Source of the DNA: Pithys albifrons albifrons
Taxonomy: Eukaryota > Chordata > Aves > Passeriformes > Thamnophilidae
DNA: 64,000 bases
Assembly (NCBI RefSeq): GCF_047495875.1
Contig: NC_092461.1
Location: forward strand, 94,432,431 to 94,496,430
Reading direction: 5' to 3'
Of this stretch, positions 1 through 9,939 are shown piece by piece. The position numbers and the translations under genes were made by a program. Every line of letters begins with the position of its first letter. The stretch's first letter is position 1. The notes below the pieces were generated by a model, which saw only the letters and a list, made by a program, of their open reading frames with translations, was not told the DNA's origin and did no database searches.

Positions 1-715
1 TTCTGCATGGAAGTGACAGCATAGCAGACATGGATAATGGCTGTGAAGTATTCAAAGGCATAGTTAATATTAGTGGCGAAGCAAAGGTCAGATTCTCAGA
101 TGCAACTTTAAAATTAAAAAAAGATATTATCCAGTGGTACTGAAGCATGTGGAGGGCTCTCAAGAACTCTCCTTTTTAACTTTCCGAGAATTGCTGGGTC
201 ATATCCAAATACCATTGTTATTGACAGGATCCCTCCCTTTAACTTTACTCAGCTTCAAATGACCTTTGCCTAGGTCTGTCTTACATTTGTGCTGATCATT
301 CCACCCTCCAAAAGGTGTATCAGGAGATATTAATCCTGTCTGTTGGAAAATTTGAAATATCTTGGCTAGATTACCTATACTATGTAATAGTTTTTTCTAA
401 GAATCACTTTAATACATGCATGATCTGACAATAGTGTTAGTAGTATTCTATAGAAACTGTTTCTACTTGATTTTTTTATATACAAGTATAGAGTACCTAT
501 TTACTAGTTTGAATTTTTATGTATATATCCATGTTTCATTATTTCTTTTTTTTTTGAAGGTTTGCTTTTTTTTTAATATGAGGCAAATGAGGCCATTGAG
601 CTGTCAGTAATAGTAAATCCCTTCTAAACTAAATAATGCATTTAAAAAGGCCTGCTCTTGTAGTGGAATAACAAGTGAAGTGTTGTCATGAGGCCGTAAC
701 AGAAAACAGTGGTGA
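1..715. other. AT-rich sequence, no feature recognised
   Basis: No conserved coding frame, RNA gene or repeat family recognised. Short open frames here are chance frames in AT-rich DNA. It ends at the 5-bp target duplication (716-720) of the LTR that follows. Confidence 0.5.
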
Positions 716-720
716 AGAAG

Positions 721-1751
721 TGTATTGAGTTTGTGTGGCGAGTTTTGGTAGCAGGGGACCACAGAGGTGTCTTCTATGAGAAGCTATCAGAAGTTTCCCC
801 TATGTCCAGTGGAGCCAATACCAACAAGCTCCAAGACAGACCTTTTGCTGACCAAGGCTGAGCCTATCAGTGATGGTGGCAGTGTCTCTGAGATAATGCA
901 TTTAAGAAGAAAAAAAAAAAAAACAAAAAAACCCAAACACAAACAAACAAAAAAAAATTACACCTCAGAAGTTAAGTTGCAGACAGAGAAGAGAGTAGCA
1001 AGAATATGTGAGGGAACTGACTTTGCAGACACCAAGGTCAGTGAGGAAGGAGGGGGAGGCAGTGCTCCAGGCAACCTGTGGTGCAGACCATGGTGAGGCA
1101 GCTGTGACCCTGCTGCTCAAGGTGGCCTGTGGTGGAGCAGTTATGCACCTGCAGCCCATGGAGCACCTCACGCTGGAGCATTCCTGAAGCAGGCTGTGAG
1201 CCTGTGGGAAGTCCACACTGGAGCAGGATCCTGGCAGGACTTGCAACCCTGTGGGGGACCCATGCTGGAGCAGTCTGTTTCTGAAGGACTGCACTCTGTG
1301 AAAGAGACCCACGACAGAACAATTTGTGAAGAACTGCAGCCTGTGGGAGGGACATCACACTGGGGCATAGGAAGGACTTCTCTCCCAGAGGAGGAAGGAG
1401 TGACATAAAAAACAAGTGATGAACCAACTGTAGTCTCCATTCCCTGGTCCTCTCACCACTGAGCGAGAGGAAATACCAAATCAGGGAAATGTTAAGCCTG
1501 AGAAGAAAGGCGTGTTCTAAGATTTAATTTTATTTCTCATTTTCCTACTGTTTTGATTGGTAATTTATTAGCCTTATTTCCTCAAAATGAATCTGTTTTG
1601 CCCTTGACAGTAATTGGTCACTGATTTCTCCCTCTCCTGATCTCTCTCCATGAGCCTTTTGTTATATTTTCTCTCCCCTGTCCAGATGAAGAAGGTAGTG
1701 ATAGAAGAGCTTTGGTGGGACCTGGTGTCTAGACAAGGTCAAACCTCTACA
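721..1751 (+). mobile_element. Solo LTR of an avian ERVL-like endogenous retrovirus
   Basis: The element begins TG and ends CA. It is flanked by a perfect 5-bp duplication AGAAG (716-720 and 1752-1756), the length usual for ERVL-type integrases. It aligns along most of its length with 61980-63105, including the start region (TTTGTGTGGC versus TTTGTGTAGC) and the end region (GGTCAAACC versus GGTCAACTC). The middle (about 1080-1400) holds degenerate repeats built on 'ctggagcag' and 'gtgggagggac'. An A-rich tract at 911-959 interrupts it. No gag, pol or env sequence lies next to it, so it is a solo LTR left by recombination. Open frames inside it are chance frames. The class assignment rests on duplication length and memory of the family, not on a search. 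Confidence 0.8.
911..959. repeat. A-rich / (CAAA)n low-complexity tract
   Basis: Run of A with interspersed C inside the 721-1751 LTR. The second copy of this LTR has no such tract at the equivalent place, so it expanded after insertion or is subfamily-specific. Confidence 0.8.
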
Positions 1752-1756
1752 AGAAG

Positions 1757-4183
1757 TCTGTGAGGAAGTTCTTCAAAAGAAATTTTACCTACCTATTAAT
1801 CAGTCTGTACTTCTTTTCAACATCTTTGCCTTCTCAGGTTTTTTGCCTCTTAGAGCTGCCCCAAACCATTTGACGTAAGTTTCTGAGATCAATATTTGCT
1901 TTGTGAGAACAGTGAGTTGTTTCGGAAAAAAACGCAAACAAATAACAAAGCTGATGAAATGTAAATTGGGAGTAAAATATCTGCTCAGTGTCCTGTCATC
2001 TTTAAGACAGAGACATTATTCACTGAGAGACTGAAAGTACTGCATGCAAACCAGACTGTTGAGGTAAAGGCAAGTCTGTGTAGTCCAATATACTTCCAGT
2101 GGACTTGCATTGAGTGGCAAGGCTTTGGCATAGCGAAAGAGAGTCAAAATTTTCAAGGATATACAAGCTCTTATATTCCTCATAGATTTAAAAAAGCTTT
2201 ATGAGCGATTTTGACTAACTCATATATATTTTGTCTTCATCTGTGTTCTGCCATACTCATCAAAAAAATGTGCCCTCCTTTTCTGGAACTTCTGCTGAGT
2301 CAAAGCATGTTTAGATAGATAACAATTCCTATCAAAATTATCTTCTTCTAAAACTTATCAATCATAGGAAAAAAAAATTCTTAGTAATGTACCTTTGTTT
2401 ATAGTTCCTGTGTATCCAACAAGCATATATTAAAAGTAACACTACAATTTGAAAACAAATATATATTTTAACTGGTGTTCTACCAGTCTTCCCATGGATA
2501 TTGAGTAACTAGCTCATGGGGAAGTCAGTGATAGTGCTTTTTCCCCGAGAAAGCAAGAAATGCACACACAATACAATGACAATCTTACTTTGCTACCAAA
2601 GGAGGTGTGTCTTTCCTATGTCCTGACACAAAATTTGAAGTTTCTGATATCAAATGGGTTATCAGAACGCTTCTGAGTATTCAGAATTCCCATACAAATT
2701 CTTTTGTTTTGAAATAGCCCAAATAGGTGGCTTCACAGCAAGATGCTTTCCATTAATATCTGTGGAGAGTTTTATAAAGTGTTTCTTTTTATTCAGACTT
2801 AACAGCACATTTAGGCTGGAATGGACATTTCTGAAAGAAAGGCAGAGATTTATCAGATGTTGTCTCTTTGAAATTGGAAGTAAGGTACTGTACAGTGTTG
2901 AATGGGTAAATATGATGAAAGTATTTAGGGGTTTAATAACCGAAATAAGAAAATAGGACTTTACCTGTCAAGTGGAAATTAGGGATATATAGTATATATG
3001 ATCATTGACAAAAATATTTATGGAGCAATCTCTTGTATTTAAATTTAATTATACAATGGTATCTTTAACAAATAAAAATAGTAAAGTTACAGAATGTGGA
3101 CAATTTATATCCTTCCATGGGAGAAGCAAAGGCAATGTATCTCAATTTGAAGAAAATTTACTACTTAGCAATGTACACTTAGGAGCATGTAATGGCATAA
3201 TTCTTATTCTAGGCGTTAGAGGTCAATGATATTTTTTCAAATATTAGTTAATTAAATCATTGTCATGGCATTCAAACATCCTCATCTAAAAGGAGTTAAT
3301 ACATATGAAAAAAGCTAATATAGAAAGAAGAGCAAACATTTAATTTAGGGGCTTTTTGTTCAGTTATAAAGCACCATTTGGCTGCAATTTCAGTACTATG
3401 GTAATGGGAATAATTTCAAAGATAACTTGTCTTAATTTCTATACCTAACAACCTTTTCCCTCTCCTCTGTTTCCCTTTCTCTCCTCAATATACTTTGTCT
3501 CCCATTTAAAGCAGCCATCTGCTAAAATTAGTGATTATATTACTTAATTACGCAGCATTTGACTATATTTTTATCATTATGCTGTCTTCTATTAAGTGTT
3601 ATATTTGTGGTTAATAACATCTTTTTCATATATGTCGACAGCTCATTTTGTCAGATTTATTGTGCAATAACTCAGTATCTTACTAATAATGTATCTGTAC
3701 TACTAAGATTAATAATTCTCATAGAAAGCTGTTCACAGAAACATAGAAAAATGCCACTGATCATAATAGCAAACTCATAGTTACAGAAGCATTCTAATTA
3801 TATTTAGTTTCATTAAACTCACCATGAATAAATTACAAATTCAGGGTGTATCTGAGTTCAAGTATAGAAATTGATCTTATATTCTAGCATGATGTGCTTA
3901 GTGCTTCCAAAGCTCATGCACAGAACCATTCCTCTGGAAGCAGTGGTAAGAAAACACAAGTGTTTTTCTGGGAGTTAGCGTGCAAATTTATTCATCTGCA
4001 ACATAAAAAGTCCTTTGATAGAAGTCCCTTTCTTTCACTAAATAAATAATACCTGTGCCTCATATGCAGTTATTTTTCTCTTCCCACTACATATTCAAAC
4101 ATTTCTAAAATTTTTGAATGCATTTAAAATGATGGCACATCAGTGTAGTAGGGAAGTACTGTTGTTGCTGTGCTTTTTTTTCC
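1757..4183. other. AT-rich sequence, nothing recognised
   Basis: About 2.4 kb with no recognisable gene, transposable element or RNA. Frames of up to 100 codons show no domain or biased composition beyond AT-richness. Confidence 0.5.
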
Positions 4184-4357
4184 TTTTCTTTTTACTTTTC
4201 TTTTCTTTTCTTTTCTTTTCTTTTCTTTTCTTTTCTTTTCTTTTCTTTTCTTTTCTTTCTTTTTTTTTTTCTTTTCTTTTTTCTTTTCTTTTTTTACTTT
4301 TCTTTTCTTTTTTTTTCTTCTTTCTTTTTTCTTTTCTTTTCTTTCTTTTCTTTTTAG
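4184..4357. repeat. (TTTTC)n polypyrimidine microsatellite
   Basis: Nearly uninterrupted T/C on the + strand. The core 4194-4256 is about a dozen perfect TTTTC pentamers, followed by a degenerate T/C tract to 4357. The strand asymmetry gives long Phe/Leu/Ser frames one way and Lys/Glu/Arg frames the other; these are composition artefacts, not genes. Such tracts can form triplex (H-DNA) structures. Confidence 0.95.
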
Positions 4358-5229
4358 GTAGGAAAGAAACATTGTAGAAGTGAAAGATCCCTGGACTACT
4401 GAAACATCTGAGTCTTAGGTACCAACATCCCAGATGGAAATCTGAATCATGTGTTAACATTGAGATAGATGTCTCAGCATGGATTTCACAAGATGCAATA
4501 GCCAGCTGGTATCTGAATATTCCCTATGCAATAATTGTTCTGCTGTCTGTAGTTAGTTGATACAGAAATTCTGAGGATTTGTCAGGATTTCTTCTCTCAC
4601 GCCTCACTAGACACCATGGGGATGTATCTGCCATGTGGGATACATGGCCTAGAAGTTGTCTACTATTTTAATTTATTACAAAGAACACACTTGGGCTTAT
4701 AGTTCTTCAAATATGACAAGAGAAGTTTTCCCTTTTTTTCTTTTTTAACAGTGTATTGGTCAGAGACTTGGTCAGGCAATAGGAGATCCAGGTTTAATTT
4801 CCTGCTGCCTAAGGAACTTCAAACACGTTCTGTTAATTCCCAGGAAAGACACCTTACAAACTGCTCAGCCCTGCTGAGGCTGTGTAACTAGGCAGAAGAG
4901 AATGAAAAATTAATTAGGCCAGAGAGAGAGAAATCGTCATGATGCTCCGGAGTGCTGGCTTGGACACACAAAATGAATCCATGGGAGGAACATGAGGAAA
5001 GACTTGCATGCAGCTTTCTATTGTGTGAAGTAACCATCAATACAATCAGAAGTGACATAGTGCTTGAGATTTGAGCTGGTGACAGAACTTTGTTGCTGCA
5101 GAAGATATTTGCTAACGTTTTCCGAACTTTTCAGAAACTTTCTTTGCTATTGTAAACTCTCCTATTCATGTGCTCTCCCAACTGTATTCCAATAAAGTAC
5201 AGAGTTTTTATAGACCTCAGAAATTTCCT
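4358..5229. other. No feature recognised
   Basis: Unique-looking moderately AT-rich sequence between the pyrimidine tract and the CR1 remnant. No conserved frame or repeat family recognised. Confidence 0.4.
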
Positions 5230-5239
5230 TCATCTGTTT

Positions 5240-5690
5240 GTGTTCACTGTACGATAGTCTCAGGGAATACTGTATATTGCCTGGGAAGTTAAAATCACCC
5301 ATAAGAACAAGGACAGCTGATATAGAGGTATCCTTTAGATCCTAGTGGAATAATTCATCAGTGACATAGTCCTGTCTAGGTGGTCATTAGACTCCTACAC
5401 AGCACCTGCTTCATTTTCTTTTCCCTTCATCCTTGCTCAGATGCTCTCAACCTTGTCACCACCAAGTGCAAGCACCATACAATCCAAGCCCTGCCTTATA
5501 TACAGCACCACTTGCCAACCTTGACTGCCTTGTCTATCCCTCTTGAAGACTCTATAACTATCCATCATGGTACCCTAGTCACAGGACTCATCCCAGAAGG
5601 TTGTGCTTATGCAAATAATGTCACAGCTCTGTAACAGGGCCAAAGCTTTGAGCTCCTCTTTATCCTCTTTGTGTTAGTATCAAGACATTT
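5240..5690 (-). pseudogene. CR1 ORF2 apurinic-like endonuclease remnant
   Basis: Minus-strand translation gives, with frame breaks, VFKRDRQG, then a VLYIRQGLD-like block, then GDFNFPG. These match the order of conserved blocks in CR1 endonucleases (the GDFN block is part of the endonuclease/exonuclease/phosphatase fold). In a live CR1 this domain nicks the target DNA. Stops near 5440 and elsewhere show it is dead. Confidence 0.75.
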
Positions 5691-5699
5691 CAAACATGC

Positions 5700-6330
5700 T
5701 CCAGTGCACTCAGTACACTGTGGGGCAAACTCATGGACCTTGCTAGCATATCATCCCTGCCCTGTGACTTAAACTCCAGTGAGCCTGGTTTTCTCTCTTT
5801 CCCCCTTCAAAGCTAATTTAAAACTCCTTCAATGATCCCTGCTCATTCTTGTGTGAAAATCTTTTTTCCCCTTTGAGAAAGGTGCATCCTGTATGTTGCC
5901 CAGAGGCCTCATGTTGTATAAACTGATCCATGATCAAACCTCAAAATTCTGCCAGTGACACTGGTGATGAAGAAAGATTAGCTGGGTCTGCCTATTTCTT
6001 CCCTTATAATATGCTGCAGCTGTAAGGCTAGAGGAGAATACTACTCATTCTTCTGACCTCTTTAGATATTTCAAGGCCCTGACATTTCTCTTGATTGTCC
6101 TTGGACTTCATATTGCAACTATATGAAAAAATCAGTAATGGACCATCTGAAGGCTATATCAGGATAGGAGTTTTTCTCATCATATATTCAAAGCAGGTCC
6201 CAGGAAGGCAGCAGGCTTCCCTTAGAAGTGGGTCTGATTGGCACGCTGGGCCTTCTGTGCCTCTCAGAAAAGTCTCCTATGACAATTTATGGAAGCAGTT
6301 CTGTTGTGAGCCATAGGCTGACAACCTTAG
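5700..6330 (-). pseudogene. CR1 ORF1 esterase-like domain remnant
   Basis: Minus-strand reading shows a degraded version of the C-terminal block of CR1 ORF1, with fragments such as FLKGEKRFSHKNEQG near 5840-5890 corresponding to the 'HLS..GK.....ELA' end of the SGNH/esterase-like domain. Many stops. Identification is from memory of the family; a translated search against CR1 ORF1 would settle it. Confidence 0.6.
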
Positions 6331-6480
6331 TGACACCTCCAACTCAGATGAATCATCATTCTTCTCATTGTTTGATTCCACTTGCAAAGCCTGGTACCCT
6401 TTATGAAAGGGCACCTAGAAGGGGAGAGATGTGGCTGCTGTGCCAAGCAAGAACTGTAGTGTGGCTAAAATCTGTGGGTT

Positions 6481-9228
6481 ATGGCTCACATGGATGAACA
6501 ACAGGAAAACAAAGCATTTTTTAGGGGATTTCGTATTGGTAAAACTGAAAAAAAAAGTCGCTTTCCTTAGTAGTAAAGCCAGCTATGACCAAGCTTTTCA
6601 GAAGAAACAGAAGTGCAGGTAAATATCATATTTTAAAGTAAATAAACTTCTAGTTGTGAAGACTCCTTCTGGCTTCATGGAGTACTGAAAAATTACAATA
6701 CTGTGCACAAGGAGCAAAAGTATTATAATGCCTGAACTTTTGCTATCACCTACATCCTTGTTTTTTCCCAAATTTTTATAACATTTCTGTCTGTAATTGA
6801 AGAATCACAGCACATACAATATTTTCTCTTGCATAGTGATGAAGGGAAAGCTGGGTAACAATACAGAGCTACTTTTCTCCCTTTGCATTTCTATACAAAA
6901 AATTCTATGGCTTCCCCATAGATACCAGTAGTTTTCTCATACCTGTTATTTGTTCATGAAAGACAGCTTAACTTCATTTGGTTTTATGGGAATGACTTCA
7001 AGCAGTTTTGGTCTCAGGGCTGACAAAATAATTAAAAAAAAATTTCCTCTAACAATATTCTCTGGTGTGCCACAATACATCCATAACAAGCACACGAATC
7101 TTATGGGACAGTCACTTTCCCATCTTACCATTTAGTTCTAAGTATCATTAAGGAAATAAAAACAAAAGATGGAAGTTTTTCAAGAAAATTAATACTTGTA
7201 TAAATTTTGAAATTATTTTGTTATAAAAAACATCTCAATGCCAGAGGCAATTTTAAATCACTTTATTTCTATAGCTCCATAACAGTATTGCTGTGTAATG
7301 ATTGCCATGATTGGGAAGCAAAAATTGGCTAGTCTTCCTACTGTGAGTACCCCAGAGGTTACACGTAGTACTCATCTATGCTACAGAAGCCTATTTTAGA
7401 GTCTATAAAACCAACCATAGCCACTCCATCCTATTTACACACAATGGATTTTTTGATTGTTAACATCTCCAGTTGAAACACTATGCTTATAACTAATGAG
7501 CATTTTTGTAAACCTCATTCTGAAAACATTCTTTACCCTACTGCATCACTGATGATCATTATGTGGCAGTTGAAGCAAAAAAGCCAGTGAGAATTGGTTT
7601 TAAGATACCAGGAGAAAAAGTAAGTGTTAAACTTTTTGTTTCCATATCAGTCAGGCAATGCAATATAGTTTAGATTTGTTTTTCATCTTCTTGCTTATTG
7701 CACTAGATTTGCTTTTTAAATTGAAGTCCATCTTCAAATGTTCAGTTTCTTTTAAGTAGCAATCTTGAAATTAATTTAATGTGAAATGAAAATATGAGAA
7801 CCTACATAGCTACTGAAAACTAACCAGTGCAGTTTTACATTTTTATCTCAGGTCTAAAACTAGGAATTCAGATACCAGCATGAGAAATGTTAGCTTTTGA
7901 AATGAAGGTGATTGCCAGTGTTTAGTGTCTTGAGGCAAAAAGCCTCAGATTTAAATCAATTCATCAGAACAGGTGCTGACCTACATTATAGAGGGAAGAT
8001 TGAAGTGATATACATGCAAGTGAAACGTAAATCATTACAGAGCATAACAAGCAAAATGCAAACTTCTTGAGGACACTACAGTGACAACTGTTGATTTTTT
8101 TATTTGATGTCTTCATCACCTAGGAGATCTAATCAACAACATTTCTAGCTACTACTTTGTCAAATGTTTTAAACACTGGTAAGAGCATGAAGGTCTGTTG
8201 TGAATGAGCAAGAAAATGAGATGCATCTTGCAAAATTTTTCACACAGGTGTTGTGATCCAATTTGAGACAGATCGACAACTTTGTTCATTAAATGATTTC
8301 TCAAAAACTAGATTAAGGCACAGAATGTCAAATATTGAACAAACAAGTGAAAGAAGCGGAGACCAGAGGGAGAAGGAGAGAGGAAAAATGAAAGCTAATA
8401 TAAAAAGCAGAGAAAAAAGTTCACTGCCGGTAAGAAGCAGCACGGTGTCTGCTGACTGTCAGGCGAGGCGTTGGCAGGCAGTTGGGGCAGGTGAGCAGCG
8501 TCCTCAGACACAACAGTGTCAGCACCTGAGGAAAAGCAGGAACCAAACTGAGGCAAGCAGCAGACACAGGCAGACAGGACAGAGGCAGGTAGAATGAATC
8601 AATGAGGAATGGGACCAGCCATCAGCACAGGACCTGGGTTTACACAGAACTGGACCTGGCCACAGGGTATATATTGTCCAGGGGCCCTCCAAACACTGGT
8701 GGAGTAGTCGAGCTCCTTGAGGGTTGGCTGTGCAGTGAACTCAGCTCTTTGCAGCTGCAGGCAGCTTCATGCCTTGCAATGTCAGGTGTCTTTGGCTGCC
8801 TTAGGGGGATTGCAGAGGGCTGAGAAATAGTAAACTTTATTTCCCGAGGCACTGGCAGAGCAATCTGGCTAAGTAGATTGGTGTAACACAACAAATCAGG
8901 GTTAGAAGTATGCCTAGAAATTACAATGATGTTCAAGGTAGCAGTAGACAATTTGTTAATGAAGGTTTCACTTATATGGAAAGAAATTGGAAGGTTTTAT
9001 GCTTTGCCTTCGTGTAGATGAAAACATGGTAATATTTCTATTTATGTGACTTTCATATGAACATGCCTAGAATATACTGCTTGGTTCTTGTTTTTTTTTT
9101 TCTTTCAAGAGAGGTATGGACAGATAAGAATTTGACTGGAGTAACAATAGATTATTTAATGATGTAGGTGGAGGCATTATCTTACAATATATTCCATGGC
9201 TAAGCAATACTTGAAAGCAGGAAAGACC
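6481..9228. other. Mostly AT-rich, with one GC-richer unclassified block
   Basis: 6481-8410 and 8895-9228 show nothing recognisable. 8413-8890 is distinctly more GC-rich, with CAG/CAGGCAG-type purine-rich stretches and a TATATATTGTCC stretch near 8668. It resembles a transposable element or LTR fragment, but I could not assign it. Confidence 0.4.
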
Positions 9229-9232
9229 ATAG

Positions 9233-9935
9233 TGTTGCCTGAAAAGTCTGCAGAGAAAAAAGACTCCAAGCCAATTTCAGTGGGAGATAAGAGAGCAGTG
9301 TCTTTAATGAGCACCCAGGCTCATTCAGGAACACATACAGTTGGTTAAACCTTGGTTGTACTAATGCCAAGGTCATGGGTTCAATCCCCTATGTGGCCAT
9401 TGTCTTAAGAGTTGGGCTTGATGATCCTTGTGGGTCCCTTCCAACTCAGAATAGTCTGTGGTTCTGTAAATTGGTGCGTGAATACCAAACACTGATTTTT
9501 CATGGTTTCTATAATATTGTCCATTCAATCCCCATTTTATGCATCCCTCGGTCCAGTCCCGTCCTGCTCCCACACACCTTGTCAGGAATTGAATCTGGGG
9601 GAGATTGAGACCCTCTCTCTGTTCATCATCTTCGTCTTCCTCAGCACACATAGGGTACTTGGAGATTTTCCAGTGTTCTCAGACCCCAAGGTCATTGGCC
9701 TATGCTTATGTCTCACACTGCAGGCCTTCTGATACTATTCAGCTTTCTACCTTGAAAAGAAGACTAAATAGCTTAATGGAATTTGAGGCATTGATATGGG
9801 GCAGGGGTTGGCATGTATAAACATTGAACTTAATACTAGCACATTAAAGTCTGCGTTTTCACTACAAATACAATTACTTCTAAAATCTATAAAAATTAGA
9901 AAATCAGAAAAAAATTGAAACTCTCTGAGGCATCA
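9233..9935 (-). mobile_element. Solo LTR of an endogenous retrovirus (4-bp duplication family), copy A
   Basis: On the minus strand it begins TGATGCCTCA (9935 leftwards) and ends ...GGCAACA (9233). A 4-bp ATAG duplication flanks it (9229-9232 and 9936-9939), a length usual for gammaretrovirus-like (ERV1) elements. It aligns with 48668-49208, sharing 'ggttggcatgtataaaca', 'acttctaaaatctataaa' and the outer GGCATCA end. A minus-strand ATTAAA polyadenylation-like signal lies near 9304-9309. A tRNA-Ile-like SINE (9338-9467) interrupts the LTR and is absent from copy B. No internal retroviral genes are adjacent. Confidence 0.75.
9338..9467 (+). mobile_element. tRNA-Ile-derived SINE with CR1-like tail (TguSINE1-like)
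   Basis: The 5' part resembles a tRNA-Ile sequence from the D-arm onward: 'cagttggtta' (D-arm/A-box side), an anticodon region ending 'aatgccaaggtc', and a B box 'gggttcaatccc'. The tail 'gatccttgtgggtccct' ... 'ggttctgt' is a CR1-type 3' end. This head-plus-tail layout is that of the passerine SINE TguSINE1. The first ~13 nt of the tRNA are missing. Comparison with LTR copy B shows clean insertion between 'acacatac' and 'ggtgcgtg', without an obvious long duplication, as expected for CR1-mobilised elements. Confidence 0.8.
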
Positions 9936-9939
9936 ATAG

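Larger units (their letters stand above)
5230..6480 (-). mobile_element. Old CR1 LINE, 5' half (ORF1 end to endonuclease), minus strand
   Basis: Read on the minus strand, the sequence first shows degraded CR1 ORF1 (esterase-type) and then the start of the ORF2 endonuclease. The endonuclease part includes a recognisable GDFNFPG stretch near 5280-5300 and VFKRDRQGSQGW near 5490-5550. Many stops and frameshifts interrupt both parts, so the copy is ancient. CR1 copies are usually 5'-truncated and keep only the 3' end, so a fragment holding ORF1 and endonuclease but not the 3' end is less common; later deletion or breakage is likely. Both outer limits are approximate. Confidence 0.8.

Noticed and set aside
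965..1440. Overlapping minus-strand frames of 90-129 codons
   Set aside because: They lie in an LTR with internal repeats; the second LTR copy breaks them.
4114..4460. Long Phe/Leu-rich and Lys/Glu-rich frames
   Set aside because: They are translations of the (TTTTC)n microsatellite.
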